29,318 bases of DNA from a virus. Each line of letters opens with the position of its first letter. Position 1 is the stretch's first letter. Below, piece by piece: positions 1 through 7,800 of the stretch. Position numbers and translations under genes: made by a program. The DNA is taken from positions 1 through 29,318 of IMG/VR virus record IMGVR_UViG_3300030098_002982; one strand, 5' to 3'. A model generated the notes under the pieces. That model had not been told where the DNA came from. It did not search any database and saw only the letters and a program-made list of their open reading frames with translations.

Positions 1-1
1 T

Positions 2-70
2 CACTACAGAACTGAGAGAGGTTTTGAAGGTTTTGGTGCGAACAGATACATGTTGATCAAGAAATCTTAA
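2..70 (+). CDS. C-terminal fragment of upstream gene (possibly major capsid protein)
   Basis: An open frame runs in from the left edge and ends at TAA 68-70, leaving 22 codons (HYRTERGFEG... ending YMLIKKS). The next gene starts 27 bases later on the same strand. A small virion-type protein and head-tail proteins follow, so the missing gene is probably a head gene, and the major capsid protein is the natural guess. The fragment is too short for any family motif, so identity rests on position only. Confidence 0.55.
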   Translation, partial: HYRTERGFEGFGANRYMLIKKS

Positions 71-97
71 TTATTAACCTTATAAACTTTATATAAA

Positions 98-514
98 ATG
101 GAAAAGTATTTATATTTTAGAAAAGACAGTACATTGGCTAATGATGACGACTCAGTAAATGGGTCTAACTGTTGGCCTGCTAAAGACTTTAGAGGTTTGT
201 GTGTAGGTAGTCATGATGCCAAAGGTGCTATGACTGGTTCTTCATCTACTGTAACATTATTTTTTACTCCTCAGGCTTCAACTGGAGCTGGTGGTGATGC
301 TGATGATGCAGGTGGTGACAATGTTGATATGGTTTTATTAACAACTACAGACTTCGCAGCAAAGGATGTTGCGAAAAGCCTTGTTGACAAACTTAACGAG
401 CCAGTATCTAAAGATAATGGTTTTGTTGTTGTCTTTGACGCTGTAACAAGTGAGACTGTCAATTCTAGTATTACTGCTATTAGCACTGTAAGAAAGGTGG
501 CTAACGCTGACTAA
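98..514 (+). CDS. small virion-associated protein next to capsid gene (hypothetical)
   Basis: This 138-aa protein is acidic and rich in Ser, Thr, Ala, Gly and Asp. It has a Gly/Asp loop at about residues 62-77 and alternating beta-type segments such as TVTLFF and MVLLTTT. It has no signal peptide, no membrane segment and only two cysteines. The composition suits a small beta-rich capsid decoration or accessory protein, and it sits directly after what may be the capsid gene. The start is the first ATG, preceded by an A/T-rich stretch with no Shine-Dalgarno, as at most starts here. I recall similar short proteins beside capsid genes in marine phages but cannot name a family. The coding call is firm; the virion role is inference. 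Confidence 0.6.
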   Translation: MEKYLYFRKDSTLANDDDSVNGSNCWPAKDFRGLCVGSHDAKGAMTGSSSTVTLFFTPQASTGAGGDADDAGGDNVDMVLLTTTDFAAKDVAKSLVDKLNEPVSKDNGFVVVFDAVTSETVNSSITAISTVRKVANAD

Positions 515-573
515 TCAGTCTAATTGACAACTGTCTTGAAATGATATACAGGCAGTATAAAGAACATATCTAA

Positions 574-620
574 GGAAAGTGGGGTAGCCACGCATGTAAA
601 CGCCCTGTTACTCCCTTTCC
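574..620 (+). terminator. long imperfect hairpin in the 515-661 gap, possible terminator or leader element
   Basis: Bases 574-579 (GGAAAG) pair with 615-620 (CTTTCC). After a single bulged T, bases 581-588 pair with 607-614 with two G-U wobbles, leaving an 18-base loop. The bases after it are A/T-rich (TATTTAATTTTAATTTT) but contain no clean T run, so it is a weak terminator candidate. It may also be a processing or leader structure for the gene at 662. The rest of the gap is A/T-rich with no other signal that I can see. Confidence 0.45.
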
Positions 621-661
621 AAAGGTATTTAATTTTAATTTTAATTTAATATTTAATAAAA

Positions 662-1573
662 ATGGCAAAGAAAAAAACATTCCCAAAAAAGAAAACTGCA
701 GTTAGTACAGGAGTATTAGAAGCAGAAAGACCTACAGAAGTCTCTGTAGCAGAACCAAAACAAAAAATAGAAACACCTATACAACATTCTTTTGGAAAAA
801 AGAAAGATGGTCCAACTGTTTATGAATTATTATCATCTCATGTAGATCGAAAAACTAAGCAGAAAAAATATTCTCTTGTGTATATGATCAAAGCAGAGGA
901 CATTATATATGATCCAATTAAAGGTGTAAATAGAAAGATTAGATACATTCCTGGTGAACAATCTATATTTGAAGATGAACAAAAGAAAGATGCTAAAGTT
1001 AAAGCACCTATTACATTTAATGAAGGATTTTTGATTGTTGGTAAACAAAACCCAACTCTTAAAAAGTTTATGGATCACCATAATCAAAATGCTAATAATC
1101 CAAATAGAATGACTAATGTAGCTGCTATATTCCAAGAAAAAGATCCATCTAAACAAGCTAAGATAGATATTAAAAAGAGTGCTGCAGAAGTTGATGCTAT
1201 GTCTTTAGCTCTTAAAATGCCAATAGAAAAGCTAATTGGATATGCTAAAGTGTTAGGTGTAAATGTGGATAAGTCTACAGACGAGATTAGATATGACATG
1301 AAAATCAAAGCTCAGAAGAACCCTATGGCTTTTATTAAAGGATTGGATAATCCAATAACATCTATAAAAGAAACTTTAATTGCTGCTAAGGAATATAGGA
1401 TCATAGATCTACAAGCTAATAGAGTTTGTTGGGTTATGGGGACAGAGAGACCATTAATAACTCATGTTCCTATTGGTCAGACACCTATAGATTATTTTGC
1501 AGATTTCTGTAAAGTGGGAGAGGGAGAGAAAGTTTTAGAAGAAATTAAAAGACAAATCTCTAAACACAACTAA
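662..1573 (+). CDS. hypothetical 303-aa protein of the head module
   Basis: The protein starts with a Lys-rich tail (MAKKKTFPKKKT). A low-complexity linker follows to about residue 50, then a mixed globular part. Residues 186-260 form a conspicuous helical unit (PIEKLIGYAKVLGVNV, DEIRYDMKIKAQKNP) ending in CWVMG. The C-terminus reads VPIGQTPIDYFADFC. I recall the DEIRYD...KNP and VPIG..PIDYF motifs from hypothetical proteins next to structural genes in marine phages, but I know no assigned function. It lies between a hairpin at 574-620 and a strong terminator at 1604-1633, so it closes the capsid-proximal transcription unit. A scaffold or head-completion role is possible but unproven. Confidence 0.6.
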   Translation: MAKKKTFPKKKTAVSTGVLEAERPTEVSVAEPKQKIETPIQHSFGKKKDGPTVYELLSSHVDRKTKQKKYSLVYMIKAEDIIYDPIKGVNRKIRYIPGEQSIFEDEQKKDAKVKAPITFNEGFLIVGKQNPTLKKFMDHHNQNANNPNRMTNVAAIFQEKDPSKQAKIDIKKSAAEVDAMSLALKMPIEKLIGYAKVLGVNVDKSTDEIRYDMKIKAQKNPMAFIKGLDNPITSIKETLIAAKEYRIIDLQANRVCWVMGTERPLITHVPIGQTPIDYFADFCKVGEGEKVLEEIKRQISKHN

Positions 1574-1603
1574 TTACAGTTTTACTCATATCTGTTATTT
1601 TAA

Positions 1604-1633
1604 GGGGGTTACTTTGTAGCCCTCTTTTTTTTT
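1604..1633 (+). terminator. rho-independent terminator
   Basis: A 9-bp stem pairs GGGGGTTAC (1604-1612) with GTAGCCCTC (1616-1624) across a TTT loop, using G-U wobbles at two positions. Nine T residues follow immediately (1625-1633). It lies 31 bases after the stop of the 303-aa gene. This is the clearest intrinsic terminator in the window. Confidence 0.85.
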
Positions 1634-1643
1634 GCTATATTTG
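1613..1643 (+). promoter_or_regulatory. Bacteroidota-type promoter (TTTG, 19-base spacer, TATATTTG)
   Basis: TATATTTG at 1636-1643 matches the Bacteroidota -7 element TAnnTTTG. TTTG at 1613-1616 lies 19 bases upstream, within the 17-23 base spacing reported for the -33 element. The ATG of the next gene is at 1649, only five bases after the -7 motif. Transcription would therefore start at or just before the start codon, giving a leaderless or near-leaderless message. The -33 element lies in the loop of the preceding terminator. Confidence 0.65.
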
Positions 1644-1648
1644 TATCT

Positions 1649-2320
1649 ATGACAATAGATGAGGTATATAGATTTGTAAAATTCATGGCTAATAAAGAAA
1701 ACAGAGGCTGGATAAAACCAACTGAATTTAATTTATTAGCAGAAAGAGCACAACTTGATGTTCTTAAAGATAGAGTAGGAACAGTTTCTCCTGACGCTGT
1801 TAGCAATGGGTATAGAGAAAACTCCAAGCTCTATGATGAACTTAGAACTGTTATTACTTACGACACAAACTTAACACCTAATGCTGCTGGTGATTTTGCA
1901 TTTCCAGCAGACTATTTGTATTTTTTAAATGTTAGATTTAATGATAGAGAAGTTGAGATAGTGGATCATGGGGAGCTGACAAAAAGAAGAAACAGTTTTT
2001 TAAACCCACCATCAGAAGAATTTCCTATTGGTGTTATTACATCTGCAGGAATAAGAATATTTAATAATGCAAACACTGGCAATGTATCTGCTGGAGCATT
2101 AAGACTAACATATGTGTCTGAACCTGCTACACCTGTTTGGGCTTTTTCTACAGTTAACAATATAGAGATATACAATGTTACTGGATCAACACAATTAGAA
2201 TTACCTGAAAGCACACATAAAGAAATTGCACATAGAATATTAGCATATGTAGGGGTTGAGTTAAGAGAGGCTTCTGTGGTAGAATATGGAACCTCAACAG
2301 TATTAGAACAAAATAAATAA
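1649..2320 (+). CDS. putative head-tail connector/ring protein
   Basis: This 223-aa protein begins with a helical region (ERAQLDVLKDRVG). A beta-rich part follows, with FPADYLYFLNVRF at about residues 90-102 and EVEIVDHGELTKRRNSF after it. It ends in a helical segment beginning STHKEIAHRILAYVGVEL. The F/LPADY strand followed by a D-H-x-E helix resembles ring or adaptor proteins of podovirus-like phages of Bacteroidota, where such genes sit between capsid and large tail genes. It is the first gene after the terminator-promoter pair, and its TAA overlaps the next ATG (TAATG), which suggests translational coupling. The gene call is firm; the connector role is inferred from order and fold-like motifs. 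Confidence 0.6.
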   Translation: MTIDEVYRFVKFMANKENRGWIKPTEFNLLAERAQLDVLKDRVGTVSPDAVSNGYRENSKLYDELRTVITYDTNLTPNAAGDFAFPADYLYFLNVRFNDREVEIVDHGELTKRRNSFLNPPSEEFPIGVITSAGIRIFNNANTGNVSAGALRLTYVSEPATPVWAFSTVNNIEIYNVTGSTQLELPESTHKEIAHRILAYVGVELREASVVEYGTSTVLEQNK

Positions 2321-4104
2321 TGGCAACAAAAGGACAAATAACAGAACAGGTACTAAGAATAGTAAATGGAGGCAATATATCTGACGATTCTAAGGTTACT
2401 ATGCAGGAGGTTGGTGCACTATTAGAGCAAGAAAGAGATGCTCTTATCAAAAAAAGTATTCTTGAAAACTCTACAATAGGTGAGCATGAGATCCCAAATG
2501 AATTTATAAGTGTTCATAGATGTCAGATATACGTTGACCATTTATATGGTGGTGGTGGTAGACCTTATGTTTATTTACCACACGAACCTGTTAATCTACC
2601 AAATGATGGTGGCATATATAGAGTTTGCAAAATAACTGATGTTTATGAAGGCTCTAGTACAACATCTGGATTTGACGTTAGAAGGGATAAGCTTGATGTT
2701 TTAATTTCAAATGACGCAGCTCCACATGACTTAACTGCTAACAGTGAGGTGTCTGTTATGTTTCAAAATAAAAAAGCAGGGGGTCATGATAATATAGGAA
2801 ACAAATTTGTGTTTTCATTGTTGTTTGGACAAACTGAAGCCAACGCTAAACAATACGATTTTCAATTTACTTATAAAAACCAATCAGGAAGAGGATCTAG
2901 TGAGACAACTATACACAATCTAAATCTAAATGCTTTACTATCAAGCCTTAATAAAAATAAAGATTTTCAGCAGTTTTTAGATACAAACAGATTGAGAATG
3001 ACTTGGGCACAAGATGAAGTAGCAACAGAAAATTTCCCAACAATAACATTAACTTTCCACAGTACGTATACTGATTTTTATATGGGACCCAACAATAGCA
3101 CAGTTCCAAGTGAGTGGGCTATAAAATCTATTTTAACAAATACTGAAGTTGTTGACTTTTTAGATTCTGGTGCAGGTGATGGTAGCCAAGGAGTTGGTGT
3201 AAGAGTAGTGTCCACAATTACTGAAGAATCTAATACAGCAGGAATATACCCTGCAAGAGGTTTTGGTATTACAATAGAATATTCTAAAAATAGCAGGCTA
3301 AAAGAACTTGGAGATGATATTCATGGAGTTAAATCTAAAGGGTCTACTGTTTTACACACCTATATTGAACTTACTCACGAAGATATGGTTACAGTAGACT
3401 TTGGTGATGTTGGTTATGGTGTAGCCACAGTATCTAATTTGGCTAAAATGTGGGTAAATAAATATGCTGGTATATTAAAAATATATGGCATAAGGGCATA
3501 TATAAACCCAGCAAGAACTCAGGGTGATGAAATATCAATAGAAGAGGAAACTCCATTAGGTGGATTTGATGATGTTAGGTTTCAGCCACAAGGTACAATA
3601 TCTGGTGGAGTAAGTGCTGACACTTTTGGTGGTCAGCATATGCACAAATCATCAGAGAGATTAAACTATAGAGAGCTGTATTGTTACTCTAGGATGCCTA
3701 ATCCTGGCATGTATTCCAGAATGTATGATGATGCGATACTTCTTAGTGGTAGAAAGTTTTGGTACAGACAAGATAGTTTAACAGGTCCAGATAGATTTCA
3801 TCAGAGTGACAATCCTGGTCCATTTCCAGATGTAGGAGACCATGGGAGAGTAAAACTATACCTATATAATGAAAACCCTAGAGATGTTGTTGCAAATAAC
3901 ACAATGGAATATGGTGACCCAAACAGGTATCCAATGCACATAAATGTTTGGATGATTTCTAAATCAGGAACATATGAATGGGGAGAGGAGTTTCCTTTAC
4001 CTGCAGACCAAGTGGCAGAGGTAATTAAATCTCTTGTAGCAACATTCTCAATGATGAGACAGGCAAAAGAAGATAGTATAAATGATAATGTAGATATTGC
4101 ATAA
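2320..4104 (+). CDS. head-tail/tail ring structural protein (594 aa)
   Basis: The N-terminus is helical (GQITEQVLRIVNGGNISDD), then a long acidic-aromatic beta-rich body runs to the end. Recognisable stretches include LPADQVAEVIKSLVATFSMMRQ at the C-terminus (shortest helical part about residues 560-580) and RELYCYSRMPNPGMYSRMYDD at about residues 447-466 in partial form. There is no signal peptide, membrane segment or enzyme motif. The N-terminal pattern is one I associate with virion proteins of Bacteroidota phages. The gene starts on the stop of the preceding gene (TAATG) and ends in the same way on the next, so the three proteins are probably made in matched amounts, as expected for one connector or tail assembly. 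Confidence 0.6.
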   Translation: MATKGQITEQVLRIVNGGNISDDSKVTMQEVGALLEQERDALIKKSILENSTIGEHEIPNEFISVHRCQIYVDHLYGGGGRPYVYLPHEPVNLPNDGGIYRVCKITDVYEGSSTTSGFDVRRDKLDVLISNDAAPHDLTANSEVSVMFQNKKAGGHDNIGNKFVFSLLFGQTEANAKQYDFQFTYKNQSGRGSSETTIHNLNLNALLSSLNKNKDFQQFLDTNRLRMTWAQDEVATENFPTITLTFHSTYTDFYMGPNNSTVPSEWAIKSILTNTEVVDFLDSGAGDGSQGVGVRVVSTITEESNTAGIYPARGFGITIEYSKNSRLKELGDDIHGVKSKGSTVLHTYIELTHEDMVTVDFGDVGYGVATVSNLAKMWVNKYAGILKIYGIRAYINPARTQGDEISIEEETPLGGFDDVRFQPQGTISGGVSADTFGGQHMHKSSERLNYRELYCYSRMPNPGMYSRMYDDAILLSGRKFWYRQDSLTGPDRFHQSDNPGPFPDVGDHGRVKLYLYNENPRDVVANNTMEYGDPNRYPMHINVWMISKSGTYEWGEEFPLPADQVAEVIKSLVATFSMMRQAKEDSINDNVDIA

Positions 4105-4817
4105 TGTATATTAAATTAGAAGAAATAGTAAATGATTTACTTATCGAAGAGGGTAAGACAAGCGAAAACGATTTCCTTAGATACTTTAAACTGGGATTAA
4201 ATGGTTTGAAAGAGCTCCACTTTGATGTGGGGGGAAATATAAAAACAGTTGAGTTAACTGTAGATTCTAATACTTTAACAGTTAATTTGCCTAGTGACTA
4301 TGTTAGGTACACAAAAATAGGATTACTTGGGAATGATGGTGACGTTCACTCACTAGGTCTTAGAAGTGATAAATCTTTAGTTAATGTAACTCCTACATCT
4401 ACATCTGTAAGCGATGATGAATTACATCCAACATATTTTGAATACGTTCAAGAATTTGGCTTAGGTGGTGGAAATAACACAAATGGTTACTATAAGGTTG
4501 ATTTAGAAAACTCAACAATACAGTTTACATCAGATCTATCAGGTGAAAGTATAATATTAGAATACATATCTAATTCTGCTATACATACTAGTGAAGACGC
4601 AGTTGTTGTTCATGAGTTTGCTTCAGACGCTATGAGAGCATATATATATTGGAAGTCTATACAGAGAAAAAGAAATATTAATCCTGCTGATAAACAAGAT
4701 GCTAGATCAGAATATTACAACAACAAGAGACTTGCTAGAGCTAGGCTTTTGAGTTTTAATAAGCAAGAAGCTTTACAAACTATAAGAAAATCGTTCAAGC
4801 AGTCTCCTAAATTATAA
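4104..4817 (+). CDS. putative head-tail adaptor / tail tubular-like protein
   Basis: This 237-aa protein has an N-terminal helical part (LEEIVNDLLIEEG, then FLRYFKLGLNGLKEL). A beta strand and turn with NLPSDYVRYTKIGLL follow at about residues 57-71. The C-terminal half has IILEYISNS and a basic helical tail. The pattern of N-terminal helices, an LPxDYV strand and a basic C-terminal helix is like P22 gp4 or T7 gp11 type adaptor proteins. It begins within the stop of the upstream gene (TAATG) and is followed six bases later by the giant tail gene. Similarity is judged by eye, so the adaptor role is probable but not certain. Confidence 0.6.
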   Translation: MYIKLEEIVNDLLIEEGKTSENDFLRYFKLGLNGLKELHFDVGGNIKTVELTVDSNTLTVNLPSDYVRYTKIGLLGNDGDVHSLGLRSDKSLVNVTPTSTSVSDDELHPTYFEYVQEFGLGGGNNTNGYYKVDLENSTIQFTSDLSGESIILEYISNSAIHTSEDAVVVHEFASDAMRAYIYWKSIQRKRNINPADKQDARSEYYNNKRLARARLLSFNKQEALQTIRKSFKQSPKL

Positions 4818-4823
4818 AACTAA

Positions 4824-7800
4824 ATGCAAGATAAAAGGAATTTTCAAGGAGGTTTAAATAGAGATGATGACCCAAGGATCCTTCCTAATGGGGACTACTA
4901 CTATTCTCAAAATATAAGAATCCTTTCTTCAGAGGATAACAGCACTATGCTTGCTGAAAACATAAGAGGAACAGAAGAGGTTCCTTTTACAGAAACTGTA
5001 GAATTTAGATCAGGTACTTTAGGGGAGCCTAATGACTTTAAGGTTATAGGATCTTATGAAGACAAACCAAAGGATTGCATATATTACTTTGTGTGGAGTC
5101 AGAGATATTACCACATGATACTAGAATATAATGCTAATACAGATGCTATATCTACAGTTTTTAGAGATACTGGTCATTCTTTTAATAATGTTCTTCTATT
5201 TGAGAGGACAACACTTATTACAGGTATTAATAAAATAGGGGATCTATTATATTGGACATCAGATAATGAATTTCTATCTGACTCAGGCGAAACAGTTCAT
5301 AATGAGCCTAAATATATAAATGTAGAAAAAGCTAAAGCTGGGTGGACTGTTTATTATGATGGTGGTGCCTACACAACAAACCCAACATCTACAGGAGAGG
5401 GGTCATCATTTACTTACGATATAAATACCATGTATCCCTTTGAATTTTATACAAGCAGTAATGATGCTAATAATGACGATGTTGCAGCGTGGAGAAAAAG
5501 AAGATATATTGATGTTTGTAAAACAAGACCACATGCTCCTATATATTTTTATCAAACTCCTGTTAAAAACGTATCTGCCAGTCAGGTTAATTTAGCTTCA
5601 GTAGGTGCAACTTCACCACCTGATGTAAATGGAGAAACTACTGCTCTTTCTGGCACATTAGAATCAGGTGAAATAATGTATACAGACATAGGATTAGATT
5701 CTTTAAACTCTATTGACTCCTTAGACTTTGCTTACAAAAAAAATAATCTCTATGGGTTTGTGTGGCAATTTGCTTACAGATATGTATATAAAGATAATGA
5801 GGTGGGTTCTTATACTGAATGGAGTTATGTTATGCCAGCTCCACAATATGGAACAAATAAAGTTGATGAAGAGAAACAAAACCTATATAATGAAATAAGA
5901 GTTTGGTATCATAATGGACCAGCAGACGTAAAAAAAATAGAGATAGTAGCCAGAAAATGTTCTTATATAGAGACGTCTCCTGATGAGGGCAATAAAGGTG
6001 AGTATTATCTTATAGCAACTATTGATAATTATTATTATGACTCTAGTTATGATCCAGATGTAGCAAATGAAACAGCACTTGAGGTTCCACAATATGGATG
6101 GTCTGCTGTAAGCATTTTAAATCGTCCATATATAGAGGAGATGGCTAGTGATGGAACATCAGTTAATCGAAATAGAAGACCTTCTGGTTTTATAAACTTT
6201 AGAAATGATGGCGTCTATAGTCAGGTAGATCCTGTGGCTTTCGACAAGCTATATGACCAGGTTCCTAAAAGAGCTAAGTCTCAGGAGATAATTGGAGAGA
6301 ACAGATTAGCTTATGGAAATTATATAGATGGATTTGATCAGGTTAAACCACATTTTCATCTATCCCCACAATATGGTGCAGATTCAGATCCTGAATTGAC
6401 ACAGGCAATAGATCCTGGTGAGTGGTACAGAATGGGGGGTGGTGGATTTCCTTCAAACTTTATAGAGGAATACGATCTTAATGAATCTAATTTTGGCGAA
6501 GAGCCTGAGAAAATTGTAGGTGAAGCTTATTGGAACTCTGGGTATTCTGTGATTGATTATCCATATCAAAACTCTGCTGGATTTCCTATTAATTATACTA
6601 TGGGTGCGAGTAATGGTGCAGACCTAAATTCATATTGGGGTGTTCGTAAAGCCATGTGTGTGGATGCTGAACTTTATAGATTTGTGTATAAATTTACTTT
6701 TCCAACGCAAAGTCAAATTGGTCAAAAATTTAGAATTAGAATAGCTCAGCAATATAAGCACACAAATAGATGGGGAGATGATGGTTACGATGTTGAGTTT
6801 CCCAGAAAAGGATGGAGTAACTGGGATCCATATGATTACGATGCGTTTGGTGTTCAATTATATTTAGAAAAAACAAATTTTGGTGGTGGAGTAAGTGGGG
6901 TTATAGATTCTATGATTAGCGATATTAATAAGATGTGCACCTATGGTCAGACTCTAGAAGATACACAGGGAACGCCAGAGACCAACCCAAATTATGGTGG
7001 AGAAATAACTCACCATTATAGAACATCAACTGGAGAGACAACAAGTATATGGAATGATGGATTTTCTAGTGATGTAGATGAAAGTGATGCTATTCACTCT
7101 TTCCATGATGGAAATCCTATTCCCAATGATCAATCATATCCACAAGCTGCTGCTGAAATGAGATTAACATCTTGTTTTAAGGAGGGTGACAACAATAATG
7201 TTCTAGTTGTTATATTCACTCCACATGGGCAACTAACCAATGGTGGTAATGAGGATCCTAGTGGTAGACCTGATGGAGATTGCACAAGTCATTACCCAGT
7301 TCATAACTATAACTTAAAAGATGGAACAGAAACAACCAATGTCCATACTTGGAGAAAATCCAGTGGAGGTAGCCATCGTGACTCAACAGAGTGTGGAGGC
7401 TGTGGTAGTTATAATGATCCAGGTGATAATGAGTGTGGCTGTACAGATGATAATGTGCGATGTGGGTATCACTGGGGGGATCAAAAAAGTGCTGATGGAT
7501 CAGGTATGGGGTATTGGTGTGATGCTAGGCTTACATTTAATCCTGATTTAGAAGTTCCTGAAACCTCTTGGTCAGAAACAGCAGGGACAAACCAAACACC
7601 ATCGCTTAGTATAAAACAAGCTGCTGAGGCTGCTGCTTTTAAATCAGGTGCTTGGCACAGATTTGGCTTAGTTTATTTTGATTCAAAAGGGAGGAGCTCT
7701 ACAACAATGTTAAACACAGAAGATCATAGTGATGCTTTATATGATAGAAACTCATCTGTATATGTTGCGTTTCCTTCAGAAAAAAAGTATAAGCAACAAC

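Noticed and set aside
964-971. TATATTTG inside the 303-aa gene
   Set aside because: It encodes part of Ser-Ile-Phe-Glu within a coding region, with no start codon nearby. It shows that the motif also occurs by chance.
833-1156. A 107-aa minus-strand frame opposite the 303-aa gene
   Set aside because: Its Phe/Ile/Tyr-rich sequence is what the reverse of Lys/Asn-rich coding DNA gives; it has no neighbour or ribosome site.
7321-7551. A 76-aa plus-strand frame in the middle of the tail gene
   Set aside because: It is an out-of-frame shadow of the Cys-rich segment, with unlikely Met/Val/Ile-rich composition.
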